A stretch of 64,000 nt of DNA from Actinomycetales bacterium (lineage in GTDB: Bacteria > Actinomycetota > Actinomycetes > Actinomycetales > Dermatophilaceae), in NCBI GenBank assembly GCA_002748155.1, contig PDRO01000014.1, forward strand, positions 1 through 64,000, read 5' to 3'. Both the position numbers and the translations under genes were made by a program. Every line of letters starts with the position of its first letter. Positions within the stretch are counted from its first letter, which is position 1. Under the pieces are notes generated by a model. The model was not told the DNA's origin and searched no databases. It saw only the letters and a list, made by a program, of their open reading frames with translations. Of the stretch, positions 1-7,263 are shown piece after piece.

Positions 1-84
1 TCCTCGGCTGCAAAAACCCCGACCGAGGTCTTCGACGAGCAACTACGATCACTGAATCAAACTGGTGTCACATCCACCGGTTGA
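1..84 (+). pseudogene. IS30-family transposase, C-terminal remnant
   Basis: Frame 1 reads KTPTEVFDEQLRSLNQ and ends at TGA 82-84, which resembles the last residues of actinobacterial IS30 transposases (usually LGWKTP, a helix with LRS, then a short tail). The LG part lies in another frame, so there seems to be one extra A in the A-run near base 12, and the expected Trp reads as Cys. Only the tail lies in the window, so the whole element cannot be judged. Together with the next remnant it marks a decayed mobile-element boundary on the left of the arsenic genes. Confidence 0.55.
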
Positions 85-91
85 ACCCGCC

Positions 92-490
92 CAATACACC
101 TCGGTGGCGTTCACCACGAGGCTGATCGAGGCTGGCGTCGACCCGTCGGTCGGGTCGGTCGCGGATGCGTACGACAACGCACTGATGGAGTGCGTGATCG
201 GCCTCTACACGACCGAGTGCATCGGGACCACGGTCTTCCACGCCGGCCCCTACCGGACCATCAGTGATCTCGAGTACGCCACCGCCGGTTGCATCGACTA
301 GTACAACACCAGGCGCCAGCACAACACCCTTGAGATGATGACCCCCGTGGAGTTCGAGCAAGCCCACTACCCGACCCTCAACCCGTACAGGAGCGGCGGA
401 GAACCTGGGGCGCTTCAACTTGACAAGCATAGAAGAGTCCGCATGCTCCTCAACGCAGGCGGGCTCGACGAACGCCCCCACCCCAAGTAA
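92..490 (+). pseudogene. IS3-family transposase (orfB), decayed 3' part
   Basis: The frame from QYTSVAFT through GSVADAYDNALMECVIGLY to YNTRRQHNTLEMMTPVEFEQAHY is the C-terminal DDE integrase core of IS3-family OrfB. The conserved catalytic-Glu region is changed, with ALMEC where ALAES is usual. An in-frame TAG at 299-301 stands where a Trp is normally found (usually WVDWYN), so the gene is broken. The tail after EQAHY runs on to TAA 488-490 in unrelated sequence. Bases 398-417 look like a right terminal repeat of this IS group. The N-terminal half is missing: homology begins a few bases after the IS30 remnant ends. Confidence 0.7.
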
Positions 491-564
491 GAAAATCCGC
501 TTAACACCATCGGCAATCGTCCGAGTTCTTACCCAATGCTCCCGGTACTCTCACACTCCGGGTG

Positions 565-594
565 TTGCGCTGCTTCGGTTTTCGTGCGTACATT
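565..594 (+). promoter_or_regulatory. Candidate promoter of the arsenic biosynthetic operon
   Basis: TTGCGC (565-570) and TACATT (589-594) are separated by 18 bases and fit a sigma-A type promoter, about 50 bases before the radical-SAM start. A short inverted repeat, GTAC-N8-GTAC, overlaps the -10 region at about 588-603. It does not match the ArsR-type operator at 5743-5764, so the upstream operon may not be under the same control. This is pattern matching only. Confidence 0.35.
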
Positions 595-646
595 TAAAAG
601 TACTCGTTGCAAGGGCATCGAGACAGGAGAGTTGGGAGTCGACTCG

Positions 647-1894
647 ATGAGTTCGTGTGTGGTGATCTCACCGTTCGAGGCGGGCCTACAACCGCTGGCC
701 GCCGCCACTGCGGCCGCGGCACTTCGTGATTGCGGCGTCGAGGTGTATGGCTGGGACCAGGATCAGCAGCCGACGGCTATGCCGATCGCGCAGCCCGACT
801 TGGTCCTGTTGTCAGTGCAACAGTTCGAGTCGCTGCAGCGTTCCATCGATCTGCTGCCGACCGTTCGGGAGGCATACCCGGACGCACTGGTAGCGGCCTA
901 CGGATCGTACGCTCAGATGAACGCGCCGGAGTTTCTTCGCCGGGTCGACGGCGTGCTCTTCGATGAGCCGGAACGCGTCGCTTCCGACCTAGCGGAAACG
1001 ACGAGCTTACATGCGCTCGAGGCGGTGCCGGGCGTGATGACCTCACGTGGGATGGCGCCCCGCGCGCGTCGCCAGAGGCTCTCGTACTCCCGCCCGGCTC
1101 GAGATCTGTTCCCGGCGCTGGTCCACTACCCGGCGCACCACGGACCCCACGGAATGGTGGGCAACATTGAGGCGTCCCGCGGTTGCCATCATCGGTGCAC
1201 CTACTGTTCGGTGTACGGCGCCTACGACGGGGGGGTCGCGGCCTACGAAGTGGAGCCCGTGGTCGCCGATGCGTTGGCGCTGGCGGACGAGGGGGTTCGA
1301 CACTTCGTCTTTATCGACGCCGAGTTCTTCAACTCGCGCACCATCGGAATCGCCATCATGCGGCGCATCCGGGAAAAGCTGGGTCCGGCGGCGACCTTCG
1401 AGTTCACCACCCGGGTGGACCACCTGCTCGACTACACCAAGGAGCTGGAAGAGCTCGTCGAGATGGGCCTGACCACGGTCACGTCTGCCCTGGAGTTCCC
1501 GTCGGACCGTATCCTGCGGATATTCGACAAGGGGATCGACACAACCGCCATGCGCCGCGCCATCGCCGAGGCCGAGCGGCTTGGCGTTGTGCTCAACCCG
1601 ACGTTCATCCCGTTCACGCCCTGGGTGGAGTACGACGAGTTGCTGACCTTCGAGGATTTCCTCATTGAGACGGGGCTGGCGGAGGTCGCCCACCCGACCG
1701 TGCTCCAGACGCGGCTGCTGCTGTTCAAGGGGTCACCGCTGCTTTATTCGCCGTGGGTTCAAGACCTGGCACTGGAGGATCGGGGATTCTGGGTTGACTG
1801 GGCCCACGAAGACCCGCGTGTTGACCAATTGTGGCAGGAACGGCGCGAGGCGGCCGAGAGTGTCGGGGCTGTCCGCTGCTGTGTGAAGTGCTGA
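647..1894 (+). CDS. arsL: Radical-SAM enzyme with RCCVKC tail, ArsL-like
   Basis: The product has 415 residues. The N-terminal ~110 residues look like a Rossmann-type (B12-binding-like) domain. The radical-SAM cluster motif CxxxCxxC is present as C180, C184 and C187 (CHHRCTYC). The protein ends exactly in R-C-C-V-K-C (410-415), very close to the RCCLKC tail of the arsenic-related radical-SAM group that includes ArsL. In arsinothricin synthesis ArsL moves the 3-amino-3-carboxypropyl group of SAM to arsenic. Inference: this enzyme makes the first As-C bond, with the tail cysteines holding As(III). ATG 647 is chosen because GGGAG lies 8 bases upstream; the frame is open to 536 but without a ribosome site. 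It is first in an operon with arsM. A different alkyl transfer, such as ArsS-like adenosylation, cannot be excluded. Confidence 0.75.
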   Translation: MSSCVVISPFEAGLQPLAAATAAAALRDCGVEVYGWDQDQQPTAMPIAQPDLVLLSVQQFESLQRSIDLLPTVREAYPDALVAAYGSYAQMNAPEFLRRVDGVLFDEPERVASDLAETTSLHALEAVPGVMTSRGMAPRARRQRLSYSRPARDLFPALVHYPAHHGPHGMVGNIEASRGCHHRCTYCSVYGAYDGGVAAYEVEPVVADALALADEGVRHFVFIDAEFFNSRTIGIAIMRRIREKLGPAATFEFTTRVDHLLDYTKELEELVEMGLTTVTSALEFPSDRILRIFDKGIDTTAMRRAIAEAERLGVVLNPTFIPFTPWVEYDELLTFEDFLIETGLAEVAHPTVLQTRLLLFKGSPLLYSPWVQDLALEDRGFWVDWAHEDPRVDQLWQERREAAESVGAVRCCVKC

Positions 1895-1903
1895 GGAGGT
1901 GCC

Positions 1904-3166
1904 GTGAGCGGGTCTGCGCGGGTGCACGTCAGCACGACGACCGAACTTCCGGTCCGAGGGTGGAGCGAGGACGTCGCGGACATGCCCGACGCCTGGCCGT
2001 ACTCGACACCGTCGTGGGCGGCCGGGACGACATCAGTGCTCTCGGCACAGGCCAAGCCAATACACGCTGTGGCCACCCGCGCTGCTGGCGAACATGCCTG
2101 GCTTCTTGGGTATCTGTTCGATGAGCCTGCCGGAGTGGACTGGGACCCGCGTACCTACCTAGGGTGGGAGGCGCCGGATGGGGCACAGGTCTGTTGCGGG
2201 GTGGAAGCCAGCCGGTCGGCGACCGAGGAAGTCGACTCGTGGGGTCAGGACGCCTTGTTCCCGTGCCTCGTCGTCGGTTCGCCGCTCGGATACCGGAGCG
2301 AACCGGCCTACAACTTCTGGACCCGAGGTCTGGTCGACACGCTCTCGACCCAGCTCCTTGAGGCCGCAGACGCGGCGGGGGCAGCCAGTGTCATCGCCCC
2401 GTGGATCCCCGACCGGGTGGGTCTCGGCGAGATGGCTCGGGCCTTCGAACACGCTGGCGGTTCTACGACCTTCTGGGGGGTCGAGGACTACCTCACCCTC
2501 GGTGCCAACTCCTACCACGAGCACGTCTCCACATTGCCCAGGAAGCGCCGTCAACGGGTCACCCACGATCAGGTGCAGTTGGCCCGCTCCGGGTTGACTG
2601 TTCAGCATATGCGCGGAGCAGACCTCGAGCCGTTCGTGGACCGGATTGCCGACCTGGTGTGCCTCAACCGGGAGAAGAACGGAACGAGCCAGGAGCCTGG
2701 TCAGATCAGCGGCATCCTGCGTGAGCTCCTGGCTGCGGATGCCGATCTGTGGGGCTACCTCGGGGTGCGTGGCGGTCTGGTGGTTGCCGCCAGCGTCGCG
2801 ATCCGGCGGCGACGACGTGTTCACGTCAAGTGGGCCGGCTTCGACTACGGCATTGTCGGAGCCAGATCCGGGCTGTACTTTCCCTTCTGCTTCGACATGC
2901 CGATGCGCGATGCGTATGCCGAGGGGGTACGTTCTTTGGAGTTCGGGGCCGGCGCGCATGAGGCAAAGGCCCTACGTGGCTGCGAGTCACGCCAACTCAC
3001 GACCGCTGTGCTGATCGGGGACGAGGCCCTGAGGCCGCGCGTCGCCCCCCTGCTGGCCGCGTTCGGTGCCCGACGCCGAGCGAGCTTCACCGCCGTCAGC
3101 CCGCGGCGGTCGACCACGCAACTCCCGCTCACAGGCGGGGACACCTGCTGCGAAGGATCATCATGA
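1904..3166 (+). CDS. FemAB/GNAT-fold transferase (Acetyltransf_6-like), copy 1
   Basis: The product has 420 residues. The C-terminal half (about 200-390) has the traits of the FemAB-like 'peptidogalycan' acyltransferase group: a basic RKRRQRV stretch after a predicted strand, a beta-rich GFDY segment and a late GVRSLEFGAGAHEAK motif. FemAB-type enzymes transfer aminoacyl groups from tRNA, while other GNAT-fold members transfer acyl groups from CoA; the substrate here is unknown. GTG 1904 has a perfect AGGAGGT at 1894-1900, overlapping the stop of the radical-SAM gene, and the next gene overlaps by ATGA, so it belongs firmly to the operon. A related protein is encoded at 7254-8393. Inference: it modifies the arsenic amino acid, for example by amide bond formation or N-acylation. 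It is not one of the known ars resistance proteins. Confidence 0.6.
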   Translation: MSGSARVHVSTTTELPVRGWSEDVADMPDAWPYSTPSWAAGTTSVLSAQAKPIHAVATRAAGEHAWLLGYLFDEPAGVDWDPRTYLGWEAPDGAQVCCGVEASRSATEEVDSWGQDALFPCLVVGSPLGYRSEPAYNFWTRGLVDTLSTQLLEAADAAGAASVIAPWIPDRVGLGEMARAFEHAGGSTTFWGVEDYLTLGANSYHEHVSTLPRKRRQRVTHDQVQLARSGLTVQHMRGADLEPFVDRIADLVCLNREKNGTSQEPGQISGILRELLAADADLWGYLGVRGGLVVAASVAIRRRRRVHVKWAGFDYGIVGARSGLYFPFCFDMPMRDAYAEGVRSLEFGAGAHEAKALRGCESRQLTTAVLIGDEALRPRVAPLLAAFGARRRASFTAVSPRRSTTQLPLTGGDTCCEGSS

Positions 3167-4251
3167 CGCTCACACTCATTCCGCTCAGCGGTTTCCTCGG
3201 CGCGGGCAAGACCACGACGATGGTTGCCGCCGCGAAGCTCCTGCAGGCCAGGGGCCAAAGGGTCGCGGTCATCACAAACGACCAGGGTGTTGATCTCGTC
3301 GATACGTCGACGGCTCGGCAAGGCGTCGAGCAGGTCGACGAGGTGACCGGCGGCTGTTTCTGCTGTCGGTTCGAGGACTTGGCGGCTCTCGTCGATCGGC
3401 TCCTTGCTGCAGGGTCGGCCGACACCGTACTCATCGAGGCAGTCGGGTCGTGCACCGATCTGCAAGCCACCGTCGTGCGACCGCTTCGCAACATCTATGG
3501 GGAACGACTGGTCGTGGCACCCCTGACCGCCATCGTTGACCCGTTGCGCTATCGAGCCTTCGCCAAGGTGTGGGAGCGTGACGAGGAATCCGACGTCGCG
3601 TACCTGTTCGACCACCAAGTCGCCGAGGCAGACGTCGTTGCAGTGAGCAAGACCGACCTCCTAGCAGCCGACGATTTGGACGCGGTGACCAGCCTGGTTA
3701 CCGACAGGTACCCCCGTGCCACTGTGGTCGGATACTCCGCCGCCACCGGGGCCGGACTCGACGAGCTGGTCACCGCCTGGGACAGGGATGTCGTCGGCGA
3801 GTGGGATGTGGCGATCGACTACGACCGCTATGCCCGTGCCGAGGCTGAACTCGCCTGGCTCAATGCGGGGTTCACAGTGACGGGGACACTCTTCGACCTG
3901 ACGACATGGTGCCGGACGGTCACGGAGGTCATCCACGCGCGCTGCCGCGCATCCGAGCACCTCGTCGGTCACGTCAAGGTCCGGGGCTCCGCACCCGAGG
4001 GGGTAGTCAAGCTCAGTCTCGTCGGAGGCGAACCTGTCCTCGACGAGGGGCTCGACTCCACGGTCATGGTCGCGAGGGTCGTCGTCAACGCCCGAGCGTC
4101 CTGCGAGCCCGCCGAGATGGACGCCATCCTCGCCGATGGGGTGGCTGAAGCCGATCGGATCTGCGCTACAGACACCACACCTGAGGCGGATGTCGCTTCG
4201 TTCAAACCGGGTTACCCCAGGCCCGTACACCGTGTTTCTGCTCGAACGTGA
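3163..4251 (+). CDS. G3E (CobW/UreG-type) GTPase with CxCC motif
   Basis: The product has 362 residues. It has a P-loop GFLGAGKTT at 10-18, the family motif GGCFCC with C65, C67 and C68, a Walker-B-like IEAVG at 91-95 (ESxG is usual, so Ser is changed to Ala) and the guanine-specificity motif SKTD at 162-165, followed by a C-terminal domain. G3E GTPases deliver metals or cofactors (Ni for urease, Zn for COG0523, cobalamin for mutases), and the Cys triad binds the metal. The gene overlaps the transferase before it (ATGA at 3163-3166) and lies 13 bases before arsM. Inference: the three thiols could carry As(III), making it an arsenic chaperone for ArsL or ArsM. It could instead serve cobalamin or iron-sulfur needs of the radical-SAM enzyme. 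No arsenic role for this family is known to me. Confidence 0.75.
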   Translation: MTLTLIPLSGFLGAGKTTTMVAAAKLLQARGQRVAVITNDQGVDLVDTSTARQGVEQVDEVTGGCFCCRFEDLAALVDRLLAAGSADTVLIEAVGSCTDLQATVVRPLRNIYGERLVVAPLTAIVDPLRYRAFAKVWERDEESDVAYLFDHQVAEADVVAVSKTDLLAADDLDAVTSLVTDRYPRATVVGYSAATGAGLDELVTAWDRDVVGEWDVAIDYDRYARAEAELAWLNAGFTVTGTLFDLTTWCRTVTEVIHARCRASEHLVGHVKVRGSAPEGVVKLSLVGGEPVLDEGLDSTVMVARVVVNARASCEPAEMDAILADGVAEADRICATDTTPEADVASFKPGYPRPVHRVSART

Positions 4252-4264
4252 TCGGAGAACTTAC

Positions 4265-4987
4265 ATGACCAGGGAGACGCTGCGCGCCGACGTGCGCGAC
4301 AAGTACGCCGCAGCGGCCACCGCCCTCAGAGAAGGGACATGCTGCGGGCCGACCGACCCCAAGGTTGCCGGTTCCACCCTCTATCCAGAACTCGGACCCG
4401 ACGTCGTCCCCGACCTGTCTCTGCTCGGAAGCCTCGGGTGCGGCAACCCCACTGCAGTGGCGGACCTGCGGGTTGGTGAGAAGGTGCTCGACCTCGGATC
4501 CGGTGGCGGGCTCGACGTCATCTTGTCGGCTCGACGGGTCGGGGCCACGGGCAAGGCCTACGGGGTCGACGCCCTCGAGGAGATGCTTGAGCTCGCTCGT
4601 GACAACGCCCGGGAGGCGGGTGTCGAGAATGTCGAGTTCCTGGACGGGATGCTCGACGATGTGCCGCTGCCTGACGGGAGCATTGATGTCGTCATCTCCA
4701 ACTGTGTCGTCAACCTGGTCGAGGACAAGTCCGCGGTATTCACCGAGATGGCGCGGTTGATTCGCTCCGGCGGCCGGATAGGTCTGTCTGATGTCGTCGC
4801 CGAGGACGAACTCACGCCCACAGACCGGGCGAACCGCGGCTCGTACGCCGACTGCATCGCGGGGGCGCTGAGCCGGGCCGAGTACCGCGCCCTGCTCGAG
4901 GAAGCTGGCTTCACTGAGGTCGACATCACCTTCACTCATGAGGTCGCGGAGCAGATGCATGGTGCGATCATCAAGGCTCGCCGATGA
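4265..4987 (+). CDS. arsM: ArsM, As(III) S-adenosylmethionine methyltransferase
   Basis: The product has 240 residues. The SAM-binding motif DLGSGGGLD lies at 76-84. The cysteines that bind As(III) in ArsM enzymes are recognisable: C26/C27 (TCCGP), C59 in SLGCGNP, C147 in SNCVVNL and C197 in DCIAGAL. It methylates trivalent arsenicals in the cytoplasm; in arsinothricin synthesis ArsM adds the methyl group after ArsL has acted. ATG 4265 has CGGAGA at 4253-4258 and gives the usual ArsM length. The frame is open further upstream (to 4136) but that would run through the GTPase gene. The stop overlaps the aquaporin start (ATGA). The C-terminus is short, as in actinobacterial ArsM. Confidence 0.92.
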   Translation: MTRETLRADVRDKYAAAATALREGTCCGPTDPKVAGSTLYPELGPDVVPDLSLLGSLGCGNPTAVADLRVGEKVLDLGSGGGLDVILSARRVGATGKAYGVDALEEMLELARDNAREAGVENVEFLDGMLDDVPLPDGSIDVVISNCVVNLVEDKSAVFTEMARLIRSGGRIGLSDVVAEDELTPTDRANRGSYADCIAGALSRAEYRALLEEAGFTEVDITFTHEVAEQMHGAIIKARR

Positions 4988-5742
4988 GCGCCGTTCCGCT
5001 GTGGCGCCGCACCCTCGCCGAGTTGTTCGGCACTGGAGCCCTTGTCGCTCTGGTCGTCGGATCAGGGATCATGGCGGCCACGCTATCGTCGGACGATGTC
5101 GGTCTGCAGCTCCTGGAGAACAGCATCGCGACGGGGCTAGGACTGTGCGTGCTCATCGTTCTCCTAGGGCCCGTCAGCGGAGCCCACCTCAACCCAGTGG
5201 TCACCCTTGTCCTGGCGATGCGGCAACGAACCGACCCCGTGGACGTGCCCGCCTACATCGGCGCCCAGATCGTGGGCGGTGTCGGCGGTTGCGCCTTAGC
5301 AAACGTCATGTTCCAGCTCCCGGCGTTCGCAGCCTCGACGACTGTAAGGTCCGGCTTGCCGTTGCTGCTGGCCGAGGTGGTGGCCACCTCCGGCTTGGTC
5401 GCCGTCATCCTCGGCCTGCTTTGGCAGGGCCAGTCGTCCTGGATCCCGCCGATGGTCGGTGCCTACATATTGGCCGCGTACTGGTTCACCGCCTCAACGA
5501 GCTTCGCCAACCCTGCAGTCACGGTGGGCCGCGCGTTCAGCGACACATTCGCGGGTATCGCTCCGGCCTCGGTTCCGCCATTCGTCGGCGCCCAGTTCGT
5601 CGGTGGAGCACTGGGTCTGGGAGTCGCCGTTCTGCTGTTCACCGGAGGTGCTCTCGATGACGACCGCCCTGCGGCGGCGACGCCGAGCCAGGCCGCTGGC
5701 ATGGACGGTGCGCTTCCAGAGGCTACCCTTGACCCTTCATAG
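4984..5742 (+). CDS. MIP/aquaporin-family channel (AqpS-like)
   Basis: The product has 252 residues with six hydrophobic segments and two half-helix motifs: NPV at 70-72 (AHLNPVVT) and NPA at 176-178 (NPAVTVGR). The first NPA is therefore a variant. Aquaglyceroporins of this kind (AqpS in rhizobial ars operons) pass As(OH)3 and small uncharged organoarsenicals across the membrane. The gene overlaps arsM by ATGA and is last in the upstream operon. The last ~30 residues are hydrophilic and Ala/Pro-rich. In a biosynthetic setting it could bring arsenite in as substrate as well as let it out. A plain water or glycerol channel is possible, but the location argues for arsenic. Confidence 0.85.
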   Translation: MSAVPLWRRTLAELFGTGALVALVVGSGIMAATLSSDDVGLQLLENSIATGLGLCVLIVLLGPVSGAHLNPVVTLVLAMRQRTDPVDVPAYIGAQIVGGVGGCALANVMFQLPAFAASTTVRSGLPLLLAEVVATSGLVAVILGLLWQGQSSWIPPMVGAYILAAYWFTASTSFANPAVTVGRAFSDTFAGIAPASVPPFVGAQFVGGALGLGVAVLLFTGGALDDDRPAAATPSQAAGMDGALPEATLDPS

Positions 5743-5764
5743 TCAATCGGATAATCTAGATTGA
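5729..5764 (+). promoter_or_regulatory. arsR promoter with overlapping ArsR-type operator
   Basis: TTGACC (5729-5734) and TAATCT (5752-5757) are 17 bases apart, a strong promoter. It would start transcription at or next to the A of the arsR ATG at 5764, so the mRNA is probably leaderless. A perfect inverted repeat TCAATC-N10-GATTGA (5743-5748 and 5759-5764) covers the -10 box and the start codon, and a 10-base palindrome AATCTAGATT lies within it at 5753-5762. This is the kind of site ArsR/SmtB repressors bind, so autorepression of arsR-permease-transferase is likely. Confidence 0.7.
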
Positions 5765-6114
5765 TGGATAGAAAGAAACTCACCTCAGACGAGGCCGAGT
5801 TGTTCGCCTCGTGGTTCCGGGCACTATCCGACCCCACCCGCATCCGCATCCTCAACCTCTTGTCGACCTCGGCCGACGAACTCGGCGTGGGCGAGATCGT
5901 CGACACCCTCGCCTTGAGACAGTCGACGGCATCCCACCACCTCAAAGTCCTATATGAGGTCGGCTTCCTGTGTCGGCGCCGGCAGGGTACGAGTATCCGG
6001 TACTGCGTCAACGTCAACTGCCTGGACCGATTCCCTTCTGCGGCCGACATGGTGATGGGCCGTCTGAGAGTCGATGCGAGTCCCCGGCCTCCCGTCTGGG
6101 TCTCGAGTGCATGA
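5764..6114 (+). CDS. arsR: ArsR/SmtB-family arsenical-responsive repressor
   Basis: The product has 116 residues with a winged helix (LSDPTRIRILNLL; recognition helix STASHHLKVL at 54-63). The classical As(III) site ELCVCDL in the recognition region is replaced by ELGVGEI (39-45), so both canonical cysteines are missing. The only cysteines are C70, C81 and C86, with C81 and C86 in the C-terminal strand region (YCVNVNC). ArsR proteins place their sensor cysteines at several unrelated positions, so this pair or triad may sense As(III) or a trivalent organoarsenical. ATG 5764 is preferred over TTG 5761 because it sits at the expected transcription start. It likely controls its own transcript and the permease. 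Confidence 0.9.
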   Translation: MDRKKLTSDEAELFASWFRALSDPTRIRILNLLSTSADELGVGEIVDTLALRQSTASHHLKVLYEVGFLCRRRQGTSIRYCVNVNCLDRFPSAADMVMGRLRVDASPRPPVWVSSA

Positions 6115-6144
6115 AGTCGCCCACGACGTCGTGAGGTACGCAAC

Positions 6145-7263
6145 GTGATCGAAGAGCTGGCGTGGTTCTTCCGATTCACCGTCGAGGCGGTACTGGAACT
6201 GATGCCTTGGTTCGCAGCGGCCATCTTCCTCGGCGTGCTGATCCAGCACCTCAACCTCGACATGGTCGCGAAACGCGGCTTCAACCGCCACGGCCCACTC
6301 GGAGTCATCCTGGCGGCTGCGGTCGGAGCGCTGAGCCCGTTCTGCTCCTTCACCGTCATCCCCCTCATCAGCCGACTCCTACGGGTCGGCGTGCCGCTGT
6401 CTGTCATCATGGCGTTCTGGATCGCCTCACCGGTCATGGACCCAGAGATCTTCGCGCTCTCGGCGGCCGCGTTGGGGGTCGACGTCGCTGTGGCCCGACT
6501 CCTCGGTGCCATCGTGCTCAGCGTCGGCGCCGGGCTGATCGTCCTGAGTATCGAGCGCCGAGGCGGCTTCCGCACTGTCCTACGTCCGTCGATCGAAGCT
6601 GATGTCATGCCACCGTCCCAGACACCACCGTCCCAGACCGCGACGGCGGCGATGGGATCCAGGAGCACCGACAGCGCGGCAGACGCTGCACGGGTCGTCC
6701 CGATCGGAAGCCACGAAACGAACACTGAGTCGATGGGCCCAGCCCCCACGTGTCCACAAGGAGGTTCCGCCAGCACAGGCGACGATTCCCCGTGCCCGTG
6801 GAGTGATGACGACGGCCGCCCGTGGCAGGAGATCTTGCGAGACAACGCCCGAGCCATCGACTGGCCCCGCCTCGGGAGGGACATGCTCCGCGACCTCAGG
6901 ATGATGGGGAAGTGGCTCGTGCTCGCGATCATCGCTCAGGGTGTCATCGTCAGATACGTCCCACAAGACTGGGTCACCTCCGCGCTGGGGACGGGCGACT
7001 GGTGGGCCATCCCTTTGGCGGCGGGCGTCGGGGTCCCGCTCTACCTCAATGGCGTCGGGGCCATCCCGATCACTCAAGGCCTGCTCTCCCAGGGCATGAT
7101 GCCTGGAGCGGCCGTCACCTTCCTGCTGGCCGGTGCCATGACGACTGTGCCGGCGATGGTCGCGGTTCGGGCCGTCGTGCGGTGGAACGCGTTTGCGTTC
7201 TACGCGGGTGCCGGACTGGTCGGCAGCATGGCCATCGGAGCAGTGGCCCAACTGTGGCTGTAG
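6145..7263 (+). CDS. ArsP/PF03773-family permease
   Basis: The product has 372 residues with two hydrophobic halves joined by a long hydrophilic Ser/Thr/Pro-rich loop (about 150-235). The first half holds SPFCSFTVIPL followed by RVGVPLSVIMAFWIASPVMDPE, the signature of the DUF318/PF03773 permeases that include ArsP. The second half has GVPLYLNGVGAIPITQGLL and AGAMTTVPAMVAV. ArsP exports trivalent organoarsenicals such as methylarsenite and reduced roxarsone. GTG 6145 has GTGAGGT at 6131-6137. It lies 30 bases after arsR, probably in the same transcript, and overlaps the next gene. Inference: it exports the finished organoarsenical and protects the producer, in place of the MFS-type ArsQ of the known arsQML cluster. 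Confidence 0.8.
   Translation: MIEELAWFFRFTVEAVLELMPWFAAAIFLGVLIQHLNLDMVAKRGFNRHGPLGVILAAAVGALSPFCSFTVIPLISRLLRVGVPLSVIMAFWIASPVMDPEIFALSAAALGVDVAVARLLGAIVLSVGAGLIVLSIERRGGFRTVLRPSIEADVMPPSQTPPSQTATAAMGSRSTDSAADAARVVPIGSHETNTESMGPAPTCPQGGSASTGDDSPCPWSDDDGRPWQEILRDNARAIDWPRLGRDMLRDLRMMGKWLVLAIIAQGVIVRYVPQDWVTSALGTGDWWAIPLAAGVGVPLYLNGVGAIPITQGLLSQGMMPGAAVTFLLAGAMTTVPAMVAVRAVVRWNAFAFYAGAGLVGSMAIGAVAQLWL

Noticed and set aside
299..301. TAG in the IS3 remnant as a programmed stop or recoding site
   Set aside because: IS3 recoding lies between orfA and orfB, far upstream. The surrounding changes show simple decay.
5463..6932. 489-codon open frame on the minus strand over the aquaporin, arsR and permease genes
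   Set aside because: Ser/Arg/Thr-rich antisense shadow with no domain; the plus-strand genes are clear.
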